A stretch of DNA of 7,497 nucleotides. Source: Aalborgiella sp040079635. GTDB lineage: Bacteria; Pseudomonadota; Gammaproteobacteria; Burkholderiales; Burkholderiaceae_C. Location of the stretch: contig JBEBJY010000094.1 of NCBI GenBank assembly GCA_040079635.1, positions 1 to 7,497 of the forward strand, in the 5' to 3' direction. Positions 1 through 6,697 of this stretch are shown piece after piece. Both the position numbers and the translations under genes were made by a program. Each line of letters opens with the position of its first letter. The first letter of the stretch is position 1. Under the pieces are notes generated by a model. That model saw only the letters and a program-made list of their open reading frames with translations. It was not told the DNA's origin and did no database searches.

Positions 1-1883
1 AGTTTGGCGGGTAGGACTTCGGTTTTGTACTCTGTCGATTGGCGGTCAAATGTGGTGTTACTCGGCATAGAGACAACTTGAACAGCTATCTTTTTAGTGG
101 CAAGTAGCTTCTGCGCAGCAATCGCCAATTGAACTTCAGAACCTGTTGCAATGATGACTGCTTGGGCAGCTTTGTTCAAACCCACATCGCGCGGCACAGA
201 CAGCACATAAGCGCCTTTGCTGATCTCTTCGAGGTTGGTTTTTGGGATGTAGGCGATGTTTTGGCGGCTGAGTAACAAAGCGGTTGGTTTTGTTTTGTTT
301 TGCAAAGCAACAGCCCAAGCCACAGCAGTTTCAGTGGTGTCACCTGGACGCCAAACATCCAAATTCGGAATCAAACGCAGGCTGGCGGCATGCTCGATGG
401 ACTGGTGTGTTGGGCCGTCCTCGCCCAAGCCAATGCTGTCGTGGGTGAAGACGTGGATGACGCGCAGCTTCATCAGCGCCGCCATGCGGATGGCGTTACG
501 CGAGTAATCGCTGAAGGTCAAAAACGTGCCACCGTACGGGATGTAGCCACCGTGCAGCGCGACGCCGTTCATGATGGCGGCCATGCCGAACTCGCGCACG
601 CCGTAATTAATATGGCGACCGCCTTGGCCAGACTCATTCACAACCACGTCGCCATTCATGTCAAAACGCAAGCTTGGGGTTGACTTGGTGTTAGTCAGGT
701 TAGAGCCGGTCAAATCAGCCGAGCCGCCCAACATTTCAGGCAAAGCTGCGGTGAAAGACTCGAGTGCCAGTTGTGATGCCTTGCGTGACGCAACGGTTTC
801 TGCCTTGGTGTGGGCAGCAACCACGGTGTCAAACGCGATTTGGTTGAAGTTCTTCGGCAAATCGCCCTTCATACGGCGCACGAACTCTTTGGCCAGGTCT
901 GGGAATTTGGCTTTGTAGGCGGCAAAGGTGGCGTTCCAAGCTTCTTCGTTGGCTTTGCCAGCGGCTTTGGCATCCCAATCTGCGTAGACCTCTTTTGGGA
1001 TGGTGAACGGTGGGTAGTTCCAGCCGATAGATTCGCGGGTTAGCTTGATTTCTTCAGCACCCAGCGGCTCGCCGTGGGCTTTAGAGGTGTTGGCGCGGTT
1101 GGGGCTGCCTTTGCCGATGTGGGTTTTGCAAATCACCAGCGTCGGTTTGTCTTTGCTGTCTTTGGCTTCTGTGATGGCTTGGCTGACGGCAGCGGCGCTG
1201 TGGCCATCAATCGGGCCAATCACGTTCCAGCCGCAAGCGGCAAAGCGCAAAGCCGTGTTGTCGATGAACCACGGCGCGACTTGGCCGTCGATGGAAATGC
1301 CGTTGTCGTCGTACAGGGCGATCAGCTTGTTCAATTTCCACGCGCCAGCCAAGGCGATGGCTTCGTGGCTGATGCCTTCCATCATGCAGCCGTCGCCCAT
1401 GAAGGTATAGGTGTGGTGATCGACGATGTTGAGTTTCGTTTCGCCATTCGCTTCATCGCTCACCGTGCGGTTGAATTCTTTGGCGAGCAACTTCTCAGCC
1501 AGTGCAAAACCAACCGCGTTAGTAATACCTTGGCCGAGCGGGCCGGTGGTGGTTTCAACGCCAGGTGTGACGCCCACTTCAGGGTGGCCAGCGGTTTTGC
1601 TGTGCAATTGGCGAAAGTTTTTCAACTCAGCCATCGGTAATTTGTAGCCCGCCAAGTGCAGCACGGCGTAATTCAACATGGAAGCGTGGCCGTTGGAGAG
1701 GATGAAACGGTCGCGGTTTGCCCAATGCGGATTGCTCGGGTTGTGCTTCAAGTGGTCTGACCACAGCGCGACGGCCATGTCGGCCATGCCCATGGGGGCG
1801 CCCGGGTGGCCGGAATTGGCTTGTTGGACGGCGTCCATTGCGAGTGCGCGAATGGCATTCGCCATGAGGTTGTGATCAGCCAT
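1..1883 (-). CDS. tkt: Transketolase (EC 2.2.1.1), 3' end cut by window edge
   Basis: Thiamine-diphosphate enzyme that moves two-carbon ketol units between sugar phosphates in the cytoplasm (non-oxidative pentose phosphate pathway; Calvin cycle where present). The minus strand stays open for 627 full codons from the ATG at 1883 to the left edge, with no stop or frameshift. Visible hallmarks: N-terminal NSGHPGAP with His26; LSNGH with His65; the cofactor/Mg motif GDGCMMEG at about 163-170; the pyrimidine-domain GVREFGM with the expected catalytic Glu431; and GLGEDGPTHQ with His493. The order (cofactor domain, pyrimidine domain, start of the C-terminal domain) is normal. The family is usually about 660-690 residues, so roughly 40-60 residues are missing on the left. 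The start fits the family N-terminus (MADHNLMANAIRALAMDAV) and has a GGAG at 1894-1897, 10 bases upstream. Paralogues such as dihydroxyacetone synthase are much less likely given these motifs. Confidence 0.97.
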   Translation of the reverse strand, partial: MADHNLMANAIRALAMDAVQQANSGHPGAPMGMADMAVALWSDHLKHNPSNPHWANRDRFILSNGHASMLNYAVLHLAGYKLPMAELKNFRQLHSKTAGHPEVGVTPGVETTTGPLGQGITNAVGFALAEKLLAKEFNRTVSDEANGETKLNIVDHHTYTFMGDGCMMEGISHEAIALAGAWKLNKLIALYDDNGISIDGQVAPWFIDNTALRFAACGWNVIGPIDGHSAAAVSQAITEAKDSKDKPTLVICKTHIGKGSPNRANTSKAHGEPLGAEEIKLTRESIGWNYPPFTIPKEVYADWDAKAAGKANEEAWNATFAAYKAKFPDLAKEFVRRMKGDLPKNFNQIAFDTVVAAHTKAETVASRKASQLALESFTAALPEMLGGSADLTGSNLTNTKSTPSLRFDMNGDVVVNESGQGGRHINYGVREFGMAAIMNGVALHGGYIPYGGTFLTFSDYSRNAIRMAALMKLRVIHVFTHDSIGLGEDGPTHQSIEHAASLRLIPNLDVWRPGDTTETAVAWAVALQNKTKPTALLLSRQNIAYIPKTNLEEISKGAYVLSVPRDVGLNKAAQAVIIATGSEVQLAIAAQKLLATKKIAVQVVSMPSNTTFDRQSTEYKTEVLPAK

Positions 1884-1966
1884 GAGGGAAATGCTCCAAA
1901 AGTCGAAAAAAGCGATTGCGAAAGGGTGAAAAAAAGACGTTAGGGGGAAACCCTGAATTTTAACGG

Positions 1967-1975
1967 TTTATATCA
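1967..1975 (-). promoter_or_regulatory. Possible extended -10 promoter for tkt
   Basis: Read on the minus strand, these bases are TGATATAAA, which fits the extended -10 pattern TGn-TATAAT with one mismatch in the hexamer. It lies about 85 bases upstream of the tkt start. No good -35 box sits at 17 +/- 1 bp; the nearest TTGACG is 25 bp away. An extended -10 can work without one, but the call rests on the motif alone. Confidence 0.33.
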
Positions 1976-2040
1976 GTTGGACCGCCTCAAAACGCTGCGT
2001 CAAGTTTGTATGGGTTGCGTACCCGTAAGTACATCTGTAA

Positions 2041-2107
2041 ATTGCTATGTTTTTAATAGCTATTTAGGCAATAAATACGCCGGCTAGAGCCATATTTGAT
2101 GCCTAAA
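2041..2107. repeat. Palindromic intergenic repeat-like element
   Basis: The stretch between rpe and tkt has two nested structures. GCTAT (2044-2048) pairs with ATAGC (2056-2060) across a 7-base loop. TTTAGGCA (2063-2070) is an exact reverse complement of TGCCTAAA (2100-2107), and inside it AAATA (2073-2077) pairs with TATTT (2093-2097) and GGC (2082-2084) with GCC (2089-2091). The shape (GCTAT..AATAGCT, then a palindromic core with CTAGAG, then a TTTGA..CTAAAAT-like tail) resembles a short dispersed element I recall from many Comamonadaceae intergenic regions, here with a diverged core. Only one copy lies in this window, so repetition is inferred. It sits directly 3' of rpe and might also help end its transcript, although no T-run follows on the minus strand. 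Confidence 0.5.
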
Positions 2108-2126
2108 ATGCTTGGAAACACAGCAA

Positions 2127-2825
2127 TTATGCCGCAGCGTTCTTACGCAAAGTTTGCATGATGCCTGTATAGCCGCCGCCCACGTCAGGCGCGCTAAACA
2201 CAGCGCTGCCCGCTACGCAGGTGTCAGCACCCGCGCGGACGATTTCTCCAATGTTGTCAGCTTTCACGCCGCCGTCTACTTCCAGCCAGATCGGCTGGCC
2301 GCCGGCGGCCATGTGGGCGTCAATGCGGGCGCGGACTTGCTGCAGCTTTTTCAGTGTGGATGGAATGAACTTTTGCCCGCCAAAACCGGGGTTGACGCTC
2401 ATCAAAAGCACCATGTCCAGCTTGTCCATCACATGGTCTAACCATTCAATCGAGGTGGCAGGATTCAGCACCAAACCGGCTTTGCAACCCAATTCACGAA
2501 TCATCGACAGCGTGCGATCCACGTGTTTGGACGCTTCGGGGTGAAAAGTAATGATGTTCGCGCCAGCTTTGGCGAACAGTGGGATGATGGCATCGACCGG
2601 TTCGACCATCAAATGCACGTCGATAGGAATAGAAACATGCGGACGGATGGCTTCGCAAACCAGTGGGCCAATCGTCAAATTGGGCACATAGTGGTTGTCC
2701 ATCACATCGAAATGAACCAAATCAGCGCCGGCGGCTTCGATGGCGCGGACTTCTTCGCCCAGTTTTGCAAAATCGGCAGAGAGGATGGAAGGGGCGATGC
2801 GAAGGGGGCGCGGGGTTTGGGTCAT
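2127..2825 (-). CDS. rpe: Ribulose-phosphate 3-epimerase (EC 5.1.3.1)
   Basis: Interconverts D-ribulose 5-phosphate and D-xylulose 5-phosphate in the cytoplasm, supplying the xylulose 5-phosphate that transketolase uses. The 232-residue product is a single TIM barrel of normal family length (E. coli about 225). Visible signatures: IAPSILSADF at 10-19; VHFDVMDNHYVPN at 37-49 with metal ligands His38 and Asp40; DVHLMV at 69-74 with His71; ITFHPEAS at 92-99; the phosphate-loop segment MSVNPGFGGQ at 142-151; and LEVDGGV at 181-187 with catalytic Asp184. The ATG at 2823-2825 gives the usual short lead before IAPSIL, but the sequence just upstream has no good Shine-Dalgarno, so translation may be modest. 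The gene ends 243 bases before tkt starts, on the same strand. It is divergent from the alpha-glucoside operon. A link to that operon's regulation is possible from promoter placement but unproven. Confidence 0.97.
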   Translation of the reverse strand: MTQTPRPLRIAPSILSADFAKLGEEVRAIEAAGADLVHFDVMDNHYVPNLTIGPLVCEAIRPHVSIPIDVHLMVEPVDAIIPLFAKAGANIITFHPEASKHVDRTLSMIRELGCKAGLVLNPATSIEWLDHVMDKLDMVLLMSVNPGFGGQKFIPSTLKKLQQVRARIDAHMAAGGQPIWLEVDGGVKADNIGEIVRAGADTCVAGSAVFSAPDVGGGYTGIMQTLRKNAAA

Positions 2826-2866
2826 GGTTTAGCTTGGTAGGTGGTTGTAGTTAGCCTGTATTTTCG

Positions 2867-2895
2867 ATTATTTTCAGAACTAGGGAAAATACCAA
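2867..2895 (-). promoter_or_regulatory. Predicted sigma70 promoter for rpe
   Basis: On the minus strand a TTGGTA -35 box (2890-2895; 4 of 6 consensus bases) is followed after exactly 17 bp by an AATAAT -10 box (2867-2872; 5 of 6). Transcription would start near 2860, about 35 bases upstream of the rpe start codon. The outer edge of the -35 box is only 2 bp from the 24-bp palindrome at 2898-2921. Confidence 0.5.
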
Positions 2896-2899
2896 TAGT
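2871..2899 (+). promoter_or_regulatory. Tentative promoter for the alpha-glucoside operon
   Basis: On the plus strand TTTTCA (2871-2876; 4 of 6 to TTGACA) and AATAGT (2894-2899; 4 of 6 to TATAAT) are separated by 17 bp. Both boxes are weak. The geometry is sensible, because the start point would fall near 2906, inside the operator palindrome, so a bound repressor would block transcription. It overlaps the predicted rpe promoter on the other strand, so the two could compete for polymerase. Confidence 0.35.
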
Positions 2900-2921
2900 T
2901 TCCGAAAGCGCTTTCGGAAAC
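2898..2921. promoter_or_regulatory. LacI/GalR-family operator, perfect 24-bp palindrome
   Basis: The left half GTTTCCGAAAGC (2898-2909) is an exact reverse complement of the right half (2910-2921), with no spacer and no mismatch. The core GAAAGCGCTTTC, with a central CpG, matches the general form of LacI/GalR operators, where the hinge-helix leucine inserts at the central CG step. A LacI-family regulator with an intact hinge helix is encoded 1.7 kb downstream in the same operon and is the obvious binder. The site lies in the divergent gap between rpe and the alpha-glucosidase gene, centred 47 bases before the latter's start codon. It is unlikely to be a terminator: it lies between divergent starts and no T-run follows. 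Confidence 0.85.
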
Positions 2922-2956
2922 AATCCAATGCATTAGCCAAGCAAAACTTTAGAAAA

Positions 2957-4621
2957 ATGACATTAGCCCCGCAAAACGAAGTTCAAAAAACAGCGCCCAA
3001 CAATGAATGGTGGCGCGGTGGGGTGGTGTATCAAATCTATCCGCGCTCGTTTCAAGACAGCAACGGCGATGGTATTGGCGACTTGAAGGGTATCACTGAG
3101 CGGTTGGGCTATGTGGCCGAGCTTGGTGTTGACGCCATTTGGTTGTCACCCTTTTTTAAAAGCCCGATGAAGGATTTTGGTTACGACGTCAGCGATTATT
3201 GCGATGTTGACCCGATGTTCGGCAATATGGCGGATTTTAAAGAGTTGCTGCATCGTGCGCATGATTTGGGTCTCAAAGTCATGATCGACCAAGTGCTGTC
3301 ACACAGCGCAGCAGAGCACCCGTGGTTTGTTGAGAGCCGCTCCAGCCGCGACAATGCCAAGTCGGACTGGTATGTGTGGGCAGACGCCAAGGACGATGGT
3401 AACCCGCCTAACAACTGGCTGAGTATTTTTGGCGGTAGCGCTTGGCAGTGGGACACGCGCCGCAAGCAGTATTACCTGCACAATTTTTTGACTTCGCAGC
3501 CAGATTTGAACTTTCACTGCCCAGCTGTGCAAGAAGCTTTGCTGAGTACGGTTAAATTTTGGCTGGATTTGGGAGTAGATGGGTACCGTTTAGACACCGC
3601 AAACTTTTATGTACATGACGCGCAGTTGCGCAACAACCCGCCGCGCGGTGAGCCTACGGGCGAAGACCCAGCAGTGAGCTCGGTCAACCCTTACGCGTGG
3701 CAGTGGCACAAGCATGACAAAAGCCAGCCTGAAAATTTGGCATTCTTGAAGAAATTGCGTAATCTGTTGAATCAATATCCCAACACAACCATGGTGGGCG
3801 AAATTGGTGACGACGATGGTCTAGCTTGCTTGGCTGAGTACACCAGCGGCGGCGACAAGTTGCACATGGCCTATTGCTTTGATTTGCTGGGCAATCCACA
3901 TGATGCGCCGTATCTGCATGGTGTGATGAGCAGATTCTCTGAAGTCGTGGGTGACGGTTGGCCATGCTGGGCGCTAAGCAACCACGATGTGCCAAGGCTT
4001 GCAACGCGTTGGGGTGGCGAAAAACCAAACCAAGCCTTGCTGCGTCTAGCTGCGGCGCTTCAAATGAGTTTACGCGGTTCACCGTCTTTGTATCAGGGTG
4101 ATGAGTTGGGCTTGCCTGAGGTGGATATCTCTTTTGAAGACTTGCAAGATCCATACGGCAAAGAAATGTGGCCTGAGTTCAAAGGTCGCGATGGTTGCAG
4201 AACGCCTATGCCATGGCTTTCAGAGCAAGCGCAAGCAGGCTTCAGTTCGGCAGCTACTACATGGCTGCCCGTAGCGAAGACACATTTGCCACTAGCTGTT
4301 GACAAGCAACAAGCTGATGCAGCATCTCTACTGAAGTATTACACGCAGCTCTTGATGTGGCGCCGTGGTGTGCCTGCTTTGGTTAAAGGCAGCATGACTT
4401 TGTTGCCAAAAAATCCGCAAGTGTTGGCCTTTGTTCGCGAACACCAAGGTGCAAAAGTGCTGTGTATTTTTAATTTCAGCGCAGAGGCGGCGGCGTTTGA
4501 TTTGCCGCAAGAATTAATTGGCGTAGTTGAGCTGTCAGGTAGTGGTTTATCCGGTGGCACTTTGCAAGATAAGCGTGTTCAATTGACGCCTTGGGGTGGT
4601 TTGTTTGCGAGTGTTGAATAA
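2957..4621 (+). CDS. aglA: Cytoplasmic alpha-glucosidase, glycoside hydrolase family 13
   Basis: Hydrolyses the terminal alpha-glucosidic bond of imported small alpha-glucosides (maltose, sucrose or trehalose type), releasing glucose. The 554 residues match the usual length of bacterial GH13 alpha-glucosidases. The barrel opens with WWRGGVVYQIYPRSFQDSNGDG (18-39, calcium-type DxNGDG loop). It continues with DQVLSH (111-116), GVDGYRLDTANFY with nucleophile Asp213, MVGEIGDDDG with acid/base Glu282, and ALSNHDVPR with transition-state Asp344. A short beta-domain follows (about 470-554). The GYRLDTANFY and GEIGDD forms resemble the GH13_23-type AglA/HaG group rather than amylases or trehalose-6-phosphate hydrolases; exact substrate cannot be read from sequence. 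No signal peptide is seen, fitting hydrolysis after uptake. The ATG at 2957 gives a lead of normal length, but only an A-rich stretch and no Shine-Dalgarno precedes it. First gene of the operon; the regulator gene starts 9 bases after its stop. Confidence 0.93.
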   Translation: MTLAPQNEVQKTAPNNEWWRGGVVYQIYPRSFQDSNGDGIGDLKGITERLGYVAELGVDAIWLSPFFKSPMKDFGYDVSDYCDVDPMFGNMADFKELLHRAHDLGLKVMIDQVLSHSAAEHPWFVESRSSRDNAKSDWYVWADAKDDGNPPNNWLSIFGGSAWQWDTRRKQYYLHNFLTSQPDLNFHCPAVQEALLSTVKFWLDLGVDGYRLDTANFYVHDAQLRNNPPRGEPTGEDPAVSSVNPYAWQWHKHDKSQPENLAFLKKLRNLLNQYPNTTMVGEIGDDDGLACLAEYTSGGDKLHMAYCFDLLGNPHDAPYLHGVMSRFSEVVGDGWPCWALSNHDVPRLATRWGGEKPNQALLRLAAALQMSLRGSPSLYQGDELGLPEVDISFEDLQDPYGKEMWPEFKGRDGCRTPMPWLSEQAQAGFSSAATTWLPVAKTHLPLAVDKQQADAASLLKYYTQLLMWRRGVPALVKGSMTLLPKNPQVLAFVREHQGAKVLCIFNFSAEAAAFDLPQELIGVVELSGSGLSGGTLQDKRVQLTPWGGLFASVE

Positions 4622-4630
4622 ATAAATACC

Positions 4631-5656
4631 ATGGGTGTAGATATCAAACAATTAGCGGCTGGACTGGGCGTATCTGCATCCACGGTGAGCCGCGCGTTGA
4701 ATGGCTACACGGACATCAAAGCCGAAACGCGTGAGCGCATTGTCAAACGCGCGAACGAGCTGAACTACCATCCCAATTTACGAGCACAGCGTTTGGCCAA
4801 AGGTCGTGCGGATGCCGTAGGTATTGTTTACCCATTTGATAACGGCTATGTGGGTAACCCTAAGTTTTTGGAGATGATTTCTGCGTTTTCAGCGCGATTG
4901 GAAAGCAGTGGCATAGACCTATTGCTGGCAGCTGCTGGCGATGCGAGCGAAATGGCTACTTACGGTCGTTTGGTGCGTGGTGGGCGTGTGGATGCGATTT
5001 TGTTGGCAGATACCAAGGTCAATGATTCAAGGATTGATTTTTTACAAGCGGCGGACATTCCGTTTTTATGCTACGGACGCTCAGGCAACCGAAATGACTT
5101 TGCTTGGTACGATTTTGACAATGAAGCGGGTAGTCGTTTGGCGGTTGAGCGCTTAGCTGCGTTGGGGCATAAGCGTATTGCTTATATCCACACATCACTC
5201 GAATTTAATTACGCATCGCAGCGGCACACGGGATTTATCACGACGATGAAGCGTTTGGGTTTGCCTGTGCACCAAGATGCCATCGTTATAGCTGGGCGCG
5301 ATAGGCGTTCAGGTTTCATCGCCGTAGAAAAACTTTTGCTTTTGTCGGATCGTCCAACCGCTATCTTGGTTGATAACAGCGTGGGTGGTGTGGGCGTTAT
5401 ACATGCGCTGCTTGAGGCTGGCCTTGTGTTGGGGCGGGATGTTTCTGTCGTTGTCGATGGCGGCAATCCAACTGATACGTTGTTGCATCAAATTGATGTC
5501 GCAGTTGTGATGCAACCAACTCCGCGTGAATCAGGCAGGAGGATGGCGGAAATGCTGCTTCAGCTGATAGAGGGTAATGTACCCGTAGAAGGTAAACATG
5601 TGTTGATGCAGCCACAGTTTGTCGATGGAAAAACCATTGGCCCTGTTCGCATTTGA
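4631..5656 (+). CDS. aglR: LacI-family transcriptional repressor of alpha-glucoside use
   Basis: Sugar-responsive DNA-binding repressor, 341 residues, normal for LacI/GalR proteins. The helix-turn-helix is at 5-25 (IKQLAAGLGVSASTVSRALNG), with Ala16-Ser17 at the positions that read bases in LacI (Tyr17-Gln18). The hinge helix is at about 49-58 (PNLRAQRLAKG), with Ala52 and Leu55 where LacI has Ala53 and Leu56, the residue that inserts at the central CpG of the operator. From about 62 to the end is a two-lobed periplasmic-binding-like effector domain ending in a PQFVDGKTIGP segment typical of the group. The gene sits between the alpha-glucosidase and transporter genes in the same direction, so it should be co-transcribed and self-regulated through 2898-2921. 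No Shine-Dalgarno precedes the ATG; the stop of aglA lies 9 bases upstream, so coupling to aglA translation is likely. The effector is inferred to be an alpha-glucoside or a derivative. Confidence 0.9.
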   Translation: MGVDIKQLAAGLGVSASTVSRALNGYTDIKAETRERIVKRANELNYHPNLRAQRLAKGRADAVGIVYPFDNGYVGNPKFLEMISAFSARLESSGIDLLLAAAGDASEMATYGRLVRGGRVDAILLADTKVNDSRIDFLQAADIPFLCYGRSGNRNDFAWYDFDNEAGSRLAVERLAALGHKRIAYIHTSLEFNYASQRHTGFITTMKRLGLPVHQDAIVIAGRDRRSGFIAVEKLLLLSDRPTAILVDNSVGGVGVIHALLEAGLVLGRDVSVVVDGGNPTDTLLHQIDVAVVMQPTPRESGRRMAEMLLQLIEGNVPVEGKHVLMQPQFVDGKTIGPVRI

Positions 5657-5682
5657 GTGGTGATGTCGCAAATTATTTATTT

Positions 5683-5686
5683 GGAG
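5683..5686 (+). promoter_or_regulatory. Ribosome binding site that sets the aglK start
   Basis: GGAG followed by CTTTA and then ATG at 5692 gives a spacing of 5 bases. This supports starting the ATPase at 5692 rather than at an in-frame TTG at 5653 that overlaps the regulator's stop codon and would add 13 residues unlike the family N-terminus. Confidence 0.75.
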
Positions 5687-5691
5687 CTTTA

Positions 5692-6696
5692 ATGATTCAG
5701 ACAGAAGTTAAATTAAAAAACATCAAAAAAAGTTTTGGTGAAACGCATGTGCTTCACGGCATTGATTTAGATATCAAACCTGGCGAATTTGTTGTGTTTG
5801 TTGGTCCATCAGGTTGTGGCAAGACAACGTTGCTGCGCATGATTGCAGGCTTGGAAGAGATCACCTCCGGTGAGCTCATGATTGATGGTGTTTTATCGAA
5901 CGACTTGCCGTCGTCAAAACGTGGCGTTGCCATGGTGTTTCAAAGCTATGCACTCTATCCGCACAAGACGGTGTATGACAACATGGCGTTTGGTTTAAAA
6001 ATTGCCAAAACTCCAAAGGCTGAGATTGATCGCAGGGTCCGCGAAGCATCAGAGATTTTGCAAATAACGGACTACTTAGATCGTTTGCCGAAAGCTTTGT
6101 CAGGTGGCCAGCGTCAACGTGTGGCTATTGGGCGTTCTATCGTGCGAGATCCAAAAGTGTTTTTGTTTGATGAGCCATTGTCCAACTTGGATGCAGCATT
6201 GCGAACCAAAATGCGCGTTGAATTGGCAACTTTGCATCGTCGATTGGGTTCGACGATGATTTATGTGACGCACGACCAAGTTGAAGCGATGACGCTGGCT
6301 GACAAAATAGTTGTGCTCAATAAAGGAAGAATTGAACAAGTAGGGCATCCGCTGGATTTGTACAACAAGCCAGCAAGTCTGTTTGTGGCTGGTTTCATCG
6401 GCTCGCCTCAAATCAACTTTTTACCCAAAGAGTTTGCTCAAACTTACGGTGCAACCACCGTAGGTATACGACCAGAGCATTTCCGGGTAGAGGCTGGCGG
6501 CGTGATCAAGGGCACCTTGAAGCACGCAGAAAAACTCGGTAACGAAACTTTTGCATACATCAATGCAGGTGTGTTGGGCGACATCACAGCGCGTATCGAT
6601 GGCACTTTGGCTAAAGAGCCAGGTGACACCATTGAGCTGGGGTTTGAGCAGCAACACATATACAAATTCGACAGTTCCGGTAAGCGGATCGAATAG
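5692..6696 (+). CDS. aglK: ABC sugar transporter ATP-binding protein (MalK/UgpC type)
   Basis: ATPase that powers uptake of alpha-glucosides through a CUT1-family ABC importer, working as a dimer on the cytoplasmic face of the permease. From the ATG at 5692 the product is 334 residues. It shows Walker A GPSGCGKTT (38-46), Q-loop Gln84 in VFQSYALYPH, signature LSGGQRQR (136-143), Walker B VFLFDEP (156-162) with catalytic Glu161, D-loop SNLD (164-167) and switch His194 in VTHDQVEA. From about 235 is the MalK-type regulatory region, with FIGSPQINF and GIRPEHF (258-264) characteristic of sugar importers. It is somewhat shorter than E. coli MalK (371), within the range of AglK/UgpC-type proteins. 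It follows the regulator by 35 bases and precedes the binding-protein gene, which argues for a dedicated rather than shared ATPase. Substrate is assigned from the neighbours. Confidence 0.93.
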   Translation: MIQTEVKLKNIKKSFGETHVLHGIDLDIKPGEFVVFVGPSGCGKTTLLRMIAGLEEITSGELMIDGVLSNDLPSSKRGVAMVFQSYALYPHKTVYDNMAFGLKIAKTPKAEIDRRVREASEILQITDYLDRLPKALSGGQRQRVAIGRSIVRDPKVFLFDEPLSNLDAALRTKMRVELATLHRRLGSTMIYVTHDQVEAMTLADKIVVLNKGRIEQVGHPLDLYNKPASLFVAGFIGSPQINFLPKEFAQTYGATTVGIRPEHFRVEAGGVIKGTLKHAEKLGNETFAYINAGVLGDITARIDGTLAKEPGDTIELGFEQQHIYKFDSSGKRIE

Positions 6697-6697
6697 T

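Noticed and set aside
300..683. Open frame of 127 codons on the plus strand
   Set aside because: Antisense shadow of transketolase; composition and lack of any motif argue against a real protein.
1074..1640. Open frame of 188 codons on the plus strand
   Set aside because: It lies wholly opposite the transketolase gene, which has full family motifs. The frame has no recognisable domain and is a shadow of biased codon use.
1..1883. Possible frameshift or break in transketolase, since no complete frame ends inside the window
   Set aside because: Reading from 1883 to base 3 stays in one frame with all expected motifs in order. The gene is simply cut by the window edge.
1942..1954. AGGG/CCCT hairpin in the tkt leader as a riboswitch or attenuator
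   Set aside because: Only four base pairs, no T-run after it and no conserved riboswitch core nearby; probably chance.
2898..2921. Palindrome as an intrinsic terminator
   Set aside because: It lies between two divergent start codons, no T-run follows on either strand, and it has the central CpG and core of a LacI-family operator.
3684..4154. Open frame of 156 codons on the minus strand
   Set aside because: Antisense to the alpha-glucosidase, covering its Glu282 and Asp344 motifs. The Cys/His-rich product looks random and there is no ribosome binding site of note.
5653..5691. Upstream TTG start that would extend the ABC ATPase by 13 residues and overlap the regulator's stop
   Set aside because: The added residues do not look like the family N-terminus, and the ATG at 5692 has GGAG at proper spacing.
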